NCBI GenBank assembly: GCA_031292145.1
Contig: JARLHR010000247.1
Location: 1 to 35,174 of the forward strand
Length of the DNA stretch: 35,174 nucleotides
Source: Clostridium sp.
GTDB taxonomy: Bacteria; Bacillota; Clostridia; Clostridiales; Clostridiaceae
Direction: 5' to 3'
Position numbers and translations under genes: made by a program. Positions 7,768-15,892 of the stretch are shown piece after piece. Numbering within the stretch: the first letter of the stretch is position 1; the number at the start of each line of letters is the position of its first letter. Below the pieces are notes generated by a model, which saw only the letters and a list, made by a program, of their open reading frames with translations, was not told where the DNA came from and searched no databases.

Positions 7768-7875
7768 TTGTTCATGTCAGAAATTCACTAAAATATTAAT
7801 TAGAATTTGTATTAAATACAAAATAAAAATAAAAATAAGTAATATTTTAGTAATAAAATCATAGGAGGGATATGC

Positions 7876-8538
7876 TTGCAACAAATCAACATAGAAAGAC
7901 AAGGCGTTTTGTTTAGAGATCAGATTCAAACAAGAAGAGGATATTGTTTTTTTAAGAGAATGATGGACATAGTATGTTCACTGGTTGGGATAATAGCATT
8001 AATTCCAGTATTCTTTATAGTAGCACTTGCAATTAAAATTGAATCAAGAGGACCAATAGTTTTTGTACAAAAGAGAGTAGGTAAGGACGGCAAAACTTTT
8101 GGTATATATAAGTTTAGATCAATGGTAGTTAATGCAGAAGAATTAAAAGACAAGCTGTATGATAAAAACGAAATGAACGGACCAATGTTTAAAATGAGAG
8201 AAGATCCTAGAATAACTAGAGTTGGTAAATTTATAAGAAAGACAAGTATAGATGAACTTCCTCAGTTAATTAATGTGTTAAGAGGTGAAATGAGTCTAGT
8301 AGGACCAAGACCATCAATTTCAAGTGAAGTTAAACATTTTGAGGATTGGATGCTACAAAGATTAAGTGTTAGGCCAGGACTTACTTGCTACTGGCAAGTG
8401 TCAGGAAGAAATGACATTGAATTTAGAGATTGGATGAAACTTGATATTAAGTATATAGAAGAGAGAAGTATGTTAGTTGATATAAAATTAATATTTAAAA
8501 CATTTTTTGTACTATTTGGTGATGAGCACGCAAGATAG
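7876..8538 (+). CDS. Undecaprenyl-phosphate sugar-1-phosphate transferase (initiating, WcaJ/EpsL type)
   Basis: The 220-residue bacterial sugar transferase starts polymer assembly by moving a hexose-1-phosphate from a UDP-sugar onto undecaprenyl phosphate at the inner face of the membrane. It has one membrane-embedded helix (about 33-54), the KRVGKDGK.F..YKFRSM block (66-83), DELPQLINVLRGEMSLVGPRP (126-146), and RPGLTCYWQVSGR with the closing DIKYIEERS. The short single-helix form fits the minimal catalytic class. The start is TTG: AGGAGGG at 7863-7869 lies six bases ahead, while the nearby ATG at 7872 is too close and runs into a stop. Whether the sugar is galactose or glucose cannot be told. 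Confidence 0.9.
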   Translation: MQQINIERQGVLFRDQIQTRRGYCFFKRMMDIVCSLVGIIALIPVFFIVALAIKIESRGPIVFVQKRVGKDGKTFGIYKFRSMVVNAEELKDKLYDKNEMNGPMFKMREDPRITRVGKFIRKTSIDELPQLINVLRGEMSLVGPRPSISSEVKHFEDWMLQRLSVRPGLTCYWQVSGRNDIEFRDWMKLDIKYIEERSMLVDIKLIFKTFFVLFGDEHAR

Positions 8539-8554
8539 AAGGAGGAATGACTAA

Positions 8555-9025
8555 ATGGAGATATGTAATAACGAAATGAAGATATGTTTTGTAACATCAA
8601 GTGGAGGTCATTTAACACATCTAATGCAATTGAAGGAATGGTGGAAGGACAAGGACAGATTTTGGGTTACTTTTGATAAGGAAGATTCAAGATCTATATT
8701 AAATGATGAACGTAAATATTGGTGCTATTTCCCTACTAACAGAAGCATTAAAAATCTTATTAAAAATACATTTTTATCAATAAAAGTATTGCTTAAGGAA
8801 AAACCAGATTTAATTATTAGTACGGGGGCTGCACCTGCTATACCATTCTTTTATATAGGGAAATTATTAGGTGCAAAAGTAGTTTATATAGAAGTATATG
8901 ATAGAATTGATAAACCGACTATAACAGGAAAACTAGTTCATCCAATAAGTGATTTATTAATATTACAATGGGAAGAACAAAAGAAATTCTATTCTAAAGG
9001 CCAAGTTATAGGAGGGATATTTTAA
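8555..9025 (+). CDS. Alg14-like glycosyltransferase subunit (PssD/CpsF type)
   Basis: This 156-residue protein resembles the N-terminal half of a GT-B fold. It has the SSGGHL loop near residues 15-20, the STGAAPAIPF segment near 89-98, and a membrane-associating stretch. In this family the protein anchors and activates a separately encoded catalytic partner, here the next gene, to add the second sugar (often beta-1,4-galactose) to the lipid-linked first sugar. GGAGG lies nine bases before the ATG. Its stop and the next start overlap (TAATG), which ensures equal synthesis of the two subunits. Confidence 0.9.
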   Translation: MEICNNEMKICFVTSSGGHLTHLMQLKEWWKDKDRFWVTFDKEDSRSILNDERKYWCYFPTNRSIKNLIKNTFLSIKVLLKEKPDLIISTGAAPAIPFFYIGKLLGAKVVYIEVYDRIDKPTITGKLVHPISDLLILQWEEQKKFYSKGQVIGGIF

Positions 9026-9510
9026 TGATATTTGTAACTGTAGGAACACACGAACAAGGATTAGATAGATTACTAATAGAGCTTGACAGGTTAGTAGAAA
9101 CAGGAGAAATAAAACATAAGGTATTTGCTCAAATAGGATACAGCAACTATATTCCTAAAAATTATGAATATAAAAAATTACTAGGCTATGATGAAATGGA
9201 GTCATATGTAAGCAAGAGTGATATAGTCATAACCCATGGTGGCCCAGGAAGTATATTTCAAGCATTACAGTATAATAAAGTGCCAATAGTGGTACCAAGG
9301 AATCCAGAATTTAAGGAACATGTTGATAATCATCAAATACTTTTTACAAAAAGACTAGAAAATTCAGATAAAATTATAGCAGTATATGATATTGGTGAAT
9401 TGGCGTCTAAAATTAATAATCATAAAGAATTGAGTTTAAAATGCAAAATTGATAATTCTGGAAAAGATAATTTTATCAGAAGTTTTGATAAATTGATTGT
9501 TAGATTATAA
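9025..9510 (+). CDS. Alg13-like catalytic glycosyltransferase subunit (PssE/CpsG type)
   Basis: The 161-residue partner of the preceding protein is the C-terminal half of the GT-B fold. It starts MIFVTVGTHEQGLDRL and carries the nucleotide-sugar-binding block VITHGGPGSIFQAL followed by VPIVVPRNPEFKEHVDNHQ, both typical of Alg13/PssE. It starts on the last base of the upstream stop codon, so translation is coupled. The specific sugar is unknown; a beta-1,4-galactosyl transfer is the common activity of such pairs. Confidence 0.9.
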   Translation: MIFVTVGTHEQGLDRLLIELDRLVETGEIKHKVFAQIGYSNYIPKNYEYKKLLGYDEMESYVSKSDIVITHGGPGSIFQALQYNKVPIVVPRNPEFKEHVDNHQILFTKRLENSDKIIAVYDIGELASKINNHKELSLKCKIDNSGKDNFIRSFDKLIVRL

Positions 9511-9551
9511 TTTACCGCTAGAGATATTAAATATGAAGTCTATACTTAACC

Positions 9552-9737
9552 GAAATTAGATACATGTTTATTTCGCAAGAATATGAAAATTGCGCTGAAA
9601 GCACTAAGCAGAAGGTTGCATCCACTTATGCTTGCTCCAAATATTCATTTAGACAAGCATAAGTGGAACAACCTTCAGCTAAGTGCTTTTGACAGCTCAT
9701 TTTCAAATGCTTGCTGCACAAACATGTATCTAATTTC
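9552..9737 (-). repeat. Long-palindrome element, copy 2 (inverted)
   Basis: The outer arms GAAATTAGATACATGTTT (9552-9569) and AAACATGTATCTAATTTC (9720-9737) pair perfectly over 18 bases. Inside, the family order is kept when read on the minus strand: a CATTTGAAAATGAGCTG block, a variable stem with GGTTG/CAACC, a TGCTTGTC/GGAGCAAGCA tip, and the CAGCGCAATTTTCAT block. The arm sequences differ from those of the copy at 9899-10085 yet pair with each other. Confidence 0.85.
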
Positions 9738-9898
9738 TTTGTTTGGATATGCTTTTAAGTTGAAATAACTGAGAAAATTATCTAAATTTAAGTGAATTGC
9801 TGCAGTAGAAATAAGTAACATATTGTACTCCGATTTCTCGTCCAGTAAATGTATATATATATATCCCTTTATAAGACTTTGAGTGCACATCTATACCA

Positions 9899-10085
9899 GA
9901 AATCAAATACATTTGTGTGAAACAGGCATTTGAAAATTTCGATGCTAAAAGCACTTAGAGGTAGGTTGTTCCACTTTTGCTTGTCCGATCGAATGATTGG
10001 AGCAAGCTAAAGTGGGTGCAACCTACCTCTTAGTACTTTCAGCGAAATTTTCATAGTCCTGTGGAACACAAATGTATTTGATTTC
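9899..10085 (+). repeat. Long-palindrome element, copy 3 (best preserved)
   Basis: The 20-base outer arms (9899-9918 and 10066-10085) are perfect complements, GAAATCAAATACATTTGTGT on the left. Further matched blocks follow inward: ACAGG/CCTGT, GAAAATTTC/GAAATTTTC, GCT/AGC, AGAGGTAGGTTG/CAACCTACCTCT, CCACTTT/AAAGTGG and GCTTG/CAAGC. A loop of about 12 bases closes the hairpin. Small internal loops fall at the same places as in the other copies. Confidence 0.88.
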
Positions 10086-10165
10086 GGTAGATTGCATTAT
10101 ATTTACATAGAAATTTACTTTGTGGGAAATAATTTAAATAGAAATTTAATTTAGAGGAGTAAGCA

Positions 10166-11257
10166 ATGAATATATTATATGTTAACAGGGGAATGGGTGT
10201 AGGTGGAGTTGAAAAATGTATTATTGAACTAACAAAATTATTTAAGGATGACAATAAAATTGTAGTAGCCAGCATGGGGGGAGAATTGGTAAAGGAACTA
10301 GAGGATATGGGAATTAAGCATTATAAAATCGTAAATACTGATTCTAAAAACGTGTTAGATATATTTAAGAATTTAAGAATTATAAATAAGATACTTAAAG
10401 AGGAGAAAATAGATTTAATACATAGTCATCACCGAATGACAACCCTTATCGCAAAAATAATATCAAAAATTAGTAAAGTTCCAATTGTTCATACGCAACA
10501 TTTATGTATTGAGGATAAATTTAAATTTACTAAGATGACTTTAGATGGTGTTAGTACCATAACAGTGAGCAATGGTGCTAAAGAAGCTTTAGTAAATAAA
10601 TGCGGTTTAGATGAAAGTAAAATAACTACTATTTATAATACTATCAATATTGAAAATGCAAACCAAGAAATAGATGCAACATTGCTCAAACTAAAGACTG
10701 ATAATAGGTTTGTTGTAGCACAGATTAGTAGATTAATAGATTATAAAGGTGTATATGATTTTTTAAATATTGCTAAAAGTGTTAGCCAAGAAGAAAGTAA
10801 TATAAGATTTGTTCTTATAGGTGATGGAGAGGAAAAAGAAAATATAAGAAGCTTTGTAGAAAAAAATGCACTAAAGGATATAGTATTTGTTTTGGGAAAT
10901 AAAGATAATGTCATAAATCAATTAAAATATATAGATTTAGTATTATTATGTTCGTATATTGAAGGATTGCCATTAACACCTTTAGAAGCATTTTCGCAAG
11001 GAGTGCCAGTTATTGCAACTAATATACCAGGTACAAATGAAGAAATTGAAAATGGAGTAAACGGGTATTTGGTTGAAATGAAAGACATTGATGGATTTAA
11101 GAAAAAAATAATGAATATATATCACAATAAAGAGGAATATATAATAATGAAGAAAAGATGTGTAGAAATATTTAATAAAAAATTTAATGGTGAGATATAT
11201 TTTAATTGTCATTTAGATGTATATAAGGCACTTCTAAAAGAAGCAGGTAAGAGATAA
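10166..11257 (+). CDS. Glycosyltransferase family 4
   Basis: This 363-residue cytoplasmic GT-B enzyme begins with a glycine-rich loop (GMGVGGVEK, about 9-17), has HSHHR at about 87-90, and ends the catalytic half with the EX7E motif EGLPLTPLE (Glu266 and Glu274) followed by AFSQGVPVIATNIPG. Such enzymes are retaining transferases that extend the lipid-linked repeat unit. GAGGAG lies ahead of the ATG. The stop overlaps the next start codon (TAATG). Donor and linkage cannot be assigned from sequence. Confidence 0.9.
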   Translation: MNILYVNRGMGVGGVEKCIIELTKLFKDDNKIVVASMGGELVKELEDMGIKHYKIVNTDSKNVLDIFKNLRIINKILKEEKIDLIHSHHRMTTLIAKIISKISKVPIVHTQHLCIEDKFKFTKMTLDGVSTITVSNGAKEALVNKCGLDESKITTIYNTINIENANQEIDATLLKLKTDNRFVVAQISRLIDYKGVYDFLNIAKSVSQEESNIRFVLIGDGEEKENIRSFVEKNALKDIVFVLGNKDNVINQLKYIDLVLLCSYIEGLPLTPLEAFSQGVPVIATNIPGTNEEIENGVNGYLVEMKDIDGFKKKIMNIYHNKEEYIIMKKRCVEIFNKKFNGEIYFNCHLDVYKALLKEAGKR

Positions 11258-11811
11258 TGATAGGTAAAGTTGTTAAATATATAAAATCCTTTATTAGAAT
11301 TGTAATAATGAAATTAAGGCTTGGAAGGCAAGTAAAGTTTAAATTAAGTAATATAAAATCTTTGTATATAGGAAAATGCGTAAGGGTTAACATAAACAAG
11401 GGCTATGAGCTATGCTTTGGAGAAAATGTATATATTGATGACTTTTGTAGGTTAGAATGTGTGGAAGGAAATATATATATTGGAAATAATACTTTCATTA
11501 ATACTAATTGCAATATAATATCTTTGACTGGAATACATGTTGGCAATGATTGCCTTTTTGGATCTAATATTGGCATTTATGATCATGATCATCGTTATGA
11601 TATGCAGGGAATAACTATTACAAAACAAGGCTTTACAATGGAAAAAATAAAAATAGAAGATAATGTTTGGATAGGTAGCAATTGTACTATTACAAAAGGC
11701 GTAACTATAAAAAGTGCAATAATAGTAGCAGCAAATTCAGTTGTTACAAAGGACTTAGAAGTGTTAGGGGTTTACGGTGGGGTTCCCAGTAAGTTAATAA
11801 AGAAATTATAG
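11257..11811 (+). CDS. Hexapeptide-repeat O-acetyltransferase
   Basis: The 184-residue protein is a left-handed beta-helix acyltransferase of the maltose acetyltransferase / WcaF type. Hexapeptide repeats run from about residue 45 to 170 (for example IYIGNNTFINTNC and VWIGSNCTITKGVTI), with the catalytic-histidine loop YDHDHRYD near 108-115 and the closing VYGGVPSKLIKKL. It would acetylate a sugar of the polymer using acetyl-CoA. It is coupled to the GT4 gene by a TAATG overlap. Its stop codon at 11809 is in frame with the following polymerase frame. Confidence 0.88.
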   Translation: MIGKVVKYIKSFIRIVIMKLRLGRQVKFKLSNIKSLYIGKCVRVNINKGYELCFGENVYIDDFCRLECVEGNIYIGNNTFINTNCNIISLTGIHVGNDCLFGSNIGIYDHDHRYDMQGITITKQGFTMEKIKIEDNVWIGSNCTITKGVTIKSAIIVAANSVVTKDLEVLGVYGGVPSKLIKKL

Positions 11812-11928
11812 AGAAAGGAGAAAAGAAAGTTTTTCTTTTTTAATATTTTATTTGAGATATTATTATTTCAAAATTGCCTTTTTTCGATTTTTCCAAGCAT
11901 TACATATATAGACGCGGTATGCACAATT

Positions 11929-13095
11929 TTGTTAATAATTTTAACTTTGTGTGCATTGATGAATAAATTTCGTAAAAGTGCACTTCTAAAAATGGAAAAA
12001 AGAATTATAACTTTTGTGTTAATTTTTATGATTATAGGAGTAGTGAGCACAGTTATTTTTAAAATTCAGCCTGAAAGTGATGCCGTTTATAAAGATGCTT
12101 TTAATATTATAAAGTTTCCGATTTTTTATATATGCACACTGATATTATCTAACGGGTTAGATAAAAAAAAGCTATTAACAAGTATAGCTAAAAGATCGCG
12201 GATTTATATAAATATTATATTTGTATTTTCAATCATTAATATATTTTTTTCAATAGGAATGAATAATGATGTGAGATACGGATTAAGAAGCTTTAGATTT
12301 TTATTTAGCCATGCAACTTATTTAGTTTCATCTATGGTAATCATGATGTGTGTGATTTTAGCAGATCAGCATAAAAAGTGGGATTCAATAATTATCTTTG
12401 AGTCTATAGTTATATTAATTTTAAGCTTTAGAAATAAAGCATTTGTATTTATTTTAGCATATTTTCTAGGAAAACAAGTAATGAGGTATTTGAGAAACAT
12501 AAAATTAAAACATATATTATTACTTGGAATATTTGGAGTTTTGATAAGCTACAAAAAAATATTGGACGTTGCATCCTATGGGCTTATAGCTGCAAGACCT
12601 GCCCTTTATATTGTAGGATGGGAATTGGCCTGTAATTACTTTCCATTTGGATCCGGATTTGGAACCTTTGCATCATATTTATCAGGTAAATATTATTCGC
12701 CTATATATGAAATGTATTCGATTAACAATGTAAATGGATTAACAAGTGATATGTATGATTATATTGCTGATACATTCTGGCCATATATTTATGGACAGTT
12801 TGGATTTATTGGATTAGGAATATTTATTGCTATATTAATATCTATATTTATATCAGTAAAAAAACGATATTACTTAAGTCAAAGCAACATGCTGGCAGCT
12901 TTGCTACTATTTTCATATATTCTAATTGCAAGTACGGCGGAAGCAATTTTTACTGATGTTACGGGGATAGCTAGTTTTATGGCTTTGGGGACTTATTTAG
13001 GTGAGAATAGAATTCGCACTAAACTTCAATATAATAAAAATTATAACAATAATAATAGTAGTAGCAATGCTATAGATAGACGGAGGATAAGATGA
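11929..13095 (+). CDS. Wzy-like O-antigen/exopolysaccharide polymerase; true start unclear
   Basis: This is a 388-residue multi-helix membrane protein as counted from a TTG. It has about ten hydrophobic segments and a large loop with the AARPALY...WELACNYFPFGSGFGTF motif seen in Wzy polymerases. The TTG at 11929 has no ribosome binding site. The same frame stays open upstream to 11812 and reads FFFNILFEILLFQNCLFSIF and PSITYIDAVCTILLIILTLC, which resembles the first helices of this family. AAAGGAG at 11814-11820 is well placed for a start near 11826, but no ATG, GTG or TTG follows in any frame. The gene may use a rare start codon or may have lost its start. It overlaps the next gene by four bases (ATGA). 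Confidence 0.8.
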   Translation: MLIILTLCALMNKFRKSALLKMEKRIITFVLIFMIIGVVSTVIFKIQPESDAVYKDAFNIIKFPIFYICTLILSNGLDKKKLLTSIAKRSRIYINIIFVFSIINIFFSIGMNNDVRYGLRSFRFLFSHATYLVSSMVIMMCVILADQHKKWDSIIIFESIVILILSFRNKAFVFILAYFLGKQVMRYLRNIKLKHILLLGIFGVLISYKKILDVASYGLIAARPALYIVGWELACNYFPFGSGFGTFASYLSGKYYSPIYEMYSINNVNGLTSDMYDYIADTFWPYIYGQFGFIGLGIFIAILISIFISVKKRYYLSQSNMLAALLLFSYILIASTAEAIFTDVTGIASFMALGTYLGENRIRTKLQYNKNYNNNNSSSNAIDRRRIR

Positions 13096-13820
13096 ATACT
13101 ATACCTAAGGTAATACATTATTGCTGGTTTGGAGGAAAAGATAAACCGCAGTTAATTGGAGAATGTATAAATTCATGGAAAGAAAATTTGCCAGACTACA
13201 AGATAATAGAATGGAATGAAAAAAATTTTAATATAGAAGAATTTGATTTTAGTAAAAAAGCATATAACGCTAAGAAGTGGGCATTTGTGGCGGATTACTG
13301 TAGAATTTGGGTTTTGTATAATTACGGTGGAATATATTTAGATACGGATATGGAGGTTTTGAAAAGTTTAGATGAATTTATAAAAAATGAATCTTTTGCA
13401 GGAATAGAAAGAGACCAAATAATAAATGCTGCTATATTAGGTGCTAAAGCTAAAAATGAATTTATAAAAAAGATTATTAATTATTATGATGATATAGATT
13501 TTATGGATTATATAGATGATTTGGAGAAAATAGCTATACCAAATATCATTACTGAATTGGCTGCACATGAAGGATATATGGGAAATAAAAAAATAGAAAA
13601 TGTAAGAAATATAATTACAATTTATTCGAAGGAATACTTTTATCCTAAGAATCATTCATGGGAAAGGGCTGATATTACTAAAAATACATATACCATACAT
13701 CATTATGAGGGATCATGGAGAAGTAAAACTAAAATAGGCAAATCAAAGTTTAAACAAATTTTAATTAACATATTTGGATATGAAAGAATTATTAAATTAA
13801 CAGAGAAATTTAATAAATAA
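13092..13820 (+). CDS. Glycosyltransferase family 32 (DxD sugar-binding type)
   Basis: This 242-residue GT-A enzyme opens with IPKVIHYCWFGG (4-15), then has WAFVADYCRIWVLYNYGGIYLDTDME with the metal/nucleotide-sugar DTD at 84-86, the signature of the GT32/OCH1-like capsular transferases. A late IHHYEGSW motif supports the family. The ATGA overlap with the polymerase gene indicates coupled translation. It is probably a retaining transferase acting in the cytoplasm on the lipid-linked repeat; the sugar is unknown. Confidence 0.9.
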   Translation: MNTIPKVIHYCWFGGKDKPQLIGECINSWKENLPDYKIIEWNEKNFNIEEFDFSKKAYNAKKWAFVADYCRIWVLYNYGGIYLDTDMEVLKSLDEFIKNESFAGIERDQIINAAILGAKAKNEFIKKIINYYDDIDFMDYIDDLEKIAIPNIITELAAHEGYMGNKKIENVRNIITIYSKEYFYPKNHSWERADITKNTYTIHHYEGSWRSKTKIGKSKFKQILINIFGYERIIKLTEKFNK

Positions 13821-13823
13821 GTA

Positions 13824-13874
13824 TTAGGCACAATCAAAGCGTATCTTTGGTCTATTATTTTTTTAATGTGCCTT
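13824..13874 (+). repeat. Short inverted-repeat element (AAGGCAYATG family), compact copy
   Basis: TTAGGCACAATCAAA on the left and TTTTTTTAATGTGCCTTA on the right are imperfect inverted ends around a core of about 20 bases. The element begins just after the GT32 stop codon and ends about 15 bases before the Shine-Dalgarno sequence of the next gene. Confidence 0.65.
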
Positions 13875-13901
13875 ATATATGACGGCTAGGGAGGTAGGGC
13901 G

Positions 13902-14780
13902 TTGGACTTAAGTATAATAATACCTGTGTATAATTCAGAAAAAACTATATCTAAATGTATTGATAGCATATTAGAACAAGATTTGAAAGAGAAAGAGATA
14001 ATACTGATTGATGATGGATCTAGAGATAATTCACTACATATATTATTGGAATATGAACGGAAATATGATTGTGTTAAGGTAATAGCCCAAGATAATATGG
14101 GGCAAGGAGTAGCTAGAAATAATTGGATAAAAATTGCAAAAGGAAATTATATTACTTTTATTGATAGTGATGATTATATATCTGGAACTGATTCATATTC
14201 TAGATTTATAAAAAAATGTTATGAAAATAATTTGGATATATTGATTTTTAATTATGTAATAGTTAAAGACAATATAAAAAATGACGTAGTTACATTACAA
14301 GAAAATATAGTTTTTTCCAAGGAAGAAGTATTAAATAAATTTTTATTAACAGATGAAGTAGAAGGATATAGCTGGAATAAAATATTTAATAGCAAACTTT
14401 TTAAAGAAGGTGGTATTAGATTCATAGAAGGAAAGAAATATGAAGATATACCATTAGTAATAGAAGCAATAATGTTAAGCAGTAAAATAGAATTTGATAA
14501 TAGTAAAGTGTATAACTATGTTATAAATTATTTATCAACAACTCAAAATATAAATATAAATACGTTAAATGATGAAGCGTGCTCTATGGAACTTATTATA
14601 GATAAATTAAAGGAAATGAATTCTGATAAAATAAATTCCGGTCTTAAAGTTTACATTAGAAATAGACTGAAAATATATTCAATATACAGGTTTAAAAATT
14701 TGATAAAAGGAAAAATAAAGTTAAGTGAATTTTTGAGTATTAATAAAAAATATATTCAGTTGTTAAGAAAAGTGCTATAA
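13902..14780 (+). CDS. Glycosyltransferase family 2
   Basis: The 292-residue GT-A enzyme starts MDLSIIIPVYNSEKTISKCI, with the nucleotide-binding DDGSRDNS near 37-44 and DSDD near 87-90. The usual ARN motif is present (GVARNNWIKIAKGNYI). The start is TTG at 13902, chosen because AGGGAGGT at 13888-13894 lies seven bases upstream. It is the first of three tandem GT2 genes that look like diverged paralogues. It probably adds one sugar of the repeat unit; specificity is unknown. Confidence 0.88.
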   Translation: MDLSIIIPVYNSEKTISKCIDSILEQDLKEKEIILIDDGSRDNSLHILLEYERKYDCVKVIAQDNMGQGVARNNWIKIAKGNYITFIDSDDYISGTDSYSRFIKKCYENNLDILIFNYVIVKDNIKNDVVTLQENIVFSKEEVLNKFLLTDEVEGYSWNKIFNSKLFKEGGIRFIEGKKYEDIPLVIEAIMLSSKIEFDNSKVYNYVINYLSTTQNININTLNDEACSMELIIDKLKEMNSDKINSGLKVYIRNRLKIYSIYRFKNLIKGKIKLSEFLSINKKYIQLLRKVL

Positions 14781-14796
14781 GGATATTTCAATATTT

Positions 14797-14894
14797 TTAA
14801 GGTCTATGAAAGAAAATAGTCTAGCATGCTGACCAAGGCACAATCAAAAAAATAATAGACCAGCATGTGCCGTATTATTTTTGAATATTCCTGA
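14797..14894 (+). repeat. Nested short inverted-repeat element
   Basis: The outer copy starts TTAAGGTCTATGAAAGAAAA and ends TATTATTTTTGAATATTCCT. Within it lies a second left end (from 14835) that is identical over 23 bases to the tail of the BY-kinase gene, followed by GACCAGCATGTGCC. One element has apparently inserted into, or been duplicated inside, another. It fills the gap between two GT2 genes. Confidence 0.65.
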
Positions 14895-14920
14895 AGAACA
14901 ATAGTAGGGGGAGCATATTA

Positions 14921-15880
14921 ATGAAGGAGATTAGTGTAATAGTTCCTGTATATAATGTAGAAAAATATTTAGAAAAGTGTGTAGATTCAATATTATCACA
15001 GACCTTTAAAGATTTTGAGGTAATATTAGTTGATGATGGCTCTAAAGATAGATGTGGAATTATATGTGATAAATATGAAAGTTTAGATAATAGAGTGAAG
15101 GTAATTCATAAAACAAATGGTGGATTAAGTTCCGCAAGGAATTCTGGATTAGAAATTGCAAGTGGAGAATATGTAGCATTTGTAGATAGTGATGACTGGA
15201 TAGATAAAAGCATGTATAAGGAGTTATATAATGAAGCAAAAAAACATAATGCAGATATAGTTCAGTGTAAATTTATAAAAGCCAAAGATGAAAATGTAAG
15301 CATATATAATAATGAATCTAATGAAGCAGAAGTAATAAGGAATTTAGAGGCGTTATGTAATTTATATAACGAGAAATGCATTGAAACAGTAGTGACGTGG
15401 AATAAATTATATAGGCGTTATTTATTTAATGATATAGTTTTTCCAAATGGGAAAATACATGAGGATCAATTTACTACATATAAGTTATTATATAAAGCCA
15501 ATAAAGTAGTTTTAGTAGATAAAGAGCTTTATTATTATAGGCAGACTCCTAACAGTATAATGAATAGTGATTTCAATATGAGCAGATTAGATTTTTTAGA
15601 GGCATTAGATCAAAGATTAGAATTTTTTAAGAAAATAAATAATGAATTATTATATAAACAAACTATAAAAACATATGTAAATGTTTTAAAAGAATATTAC
15701 TTTAAATGCCAAAATAGCAAAAATGAAGAGCAAATCCTGAAAATAATTAGAGAGAAATATAAGAAAAAGTTTATTGAATATATGAATAATAATGAAGTTG
15801 GTTTTAAAGATAAAGTAATTAATACTATTTTTTTAATAAGTCCAGGTATTTATAAAAATATGAAAAAAATGATTGAATAG
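14921..15880 (+). CDS. Glycosyltransferase family 2
   Basis: This is a 319-residue GT-A transferase: ISVIVPVYNVEKYLEKCVDS (4-23), VDDGSKDRCG, a GGLSSARNSGLEIASGEYVAFVDSDDW block, and a later HEDQFTTYKL segment common in the capsular GT2 subgroup. TAGGGGGAG precedes the ATG at 14921. It follows the first GT2 gene after a repeat-filled gap of about 140 bases and is followed 12 bases later by the third. Sugar specificity cannot be read from the sequence. Confidence 0.9.
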   Translation: MKEISVIVPVYNVEKYLEKCVDSILSQTFKDFEVILVDDGSKDRCGIICDKYESLDNRVKVIHKTNGGLSSARNSGLEIASGEYVAFVDSDDWIDKSMYKELYNEAKKHNADIVQCKFIKAKDENVSIYNNESNEAEVIRNLEALCNLYNEKCIETVVTWNKLYRRYLFNDIVFPNGKIHEDQFTTYKLLYKANKVVLVDKELYYYRQTPNSIMNSDFNMSRLDFLEALDQRLEFFKKINNELLYKQTIKTYVNVLKEYYFKCQNSKNEEQILKIIREKYKKKFIEYMNNNEVGFKDKVINTIFLISPGIYKNMKKMIE

Positions 15881-15892
15881 GGTGAGAAGCTA

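Larger units (their letters stand above)
7331..7875. other. Intergenic region: broken gene, terminator, promoter
   Basis: This 545-base gap separates the regulatory and biosynthetic modules. It holds a Uma2-like gene remnant (7359-7535), a terminator (7586-7634) and an extended -10 promoter (7739-7767) with a leader of about 100 bases. A small hairpin TTTGTAT/ATACAAA lies at 7806-7822 in that leader. A CTTTCATATGACT sequence at about 7635-7648 looks like a decayed, inverted end of the AAGGCAYATG repeat family. Confidence 0.6.
9511..10165. other. Intergenic region filled by two opposed long palindromes
   Basis: This 655-base gap contains two members of the long-palindrome family in opposite orientation (9552-9737 minus, 9899-10085 plus), separated by 161 bases that show no gene. 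The short coding frames seen here run through the palindrome arms and lack ribosome binding sites. The remainder, 10086-10165, is an AT-rich leader with AGAGGAG before the next start codon. Confidence 0.7.

Noticed and set aside
7872-7920. ATG at 7872 as start of the sugar transferase
   Set aside because: It is out of frame, only two bases after the ribosome binding site, and reaches a stop codon after 14 codons; TTG at 7876 fits.
9583-9890. Short frames on both strands in the gap before the GT4 gene
   Set aside because: They cross palindrome copy 2 and its spacer, lack ribosome binding sites and have no domain-like content.
9552-10085. Possible CRISPR array or retron RNA
   Set aside because: There are only two large palindromes in opposed orientation, no regular spacer series, and no cas or reverse-transcriptase gene in the window.
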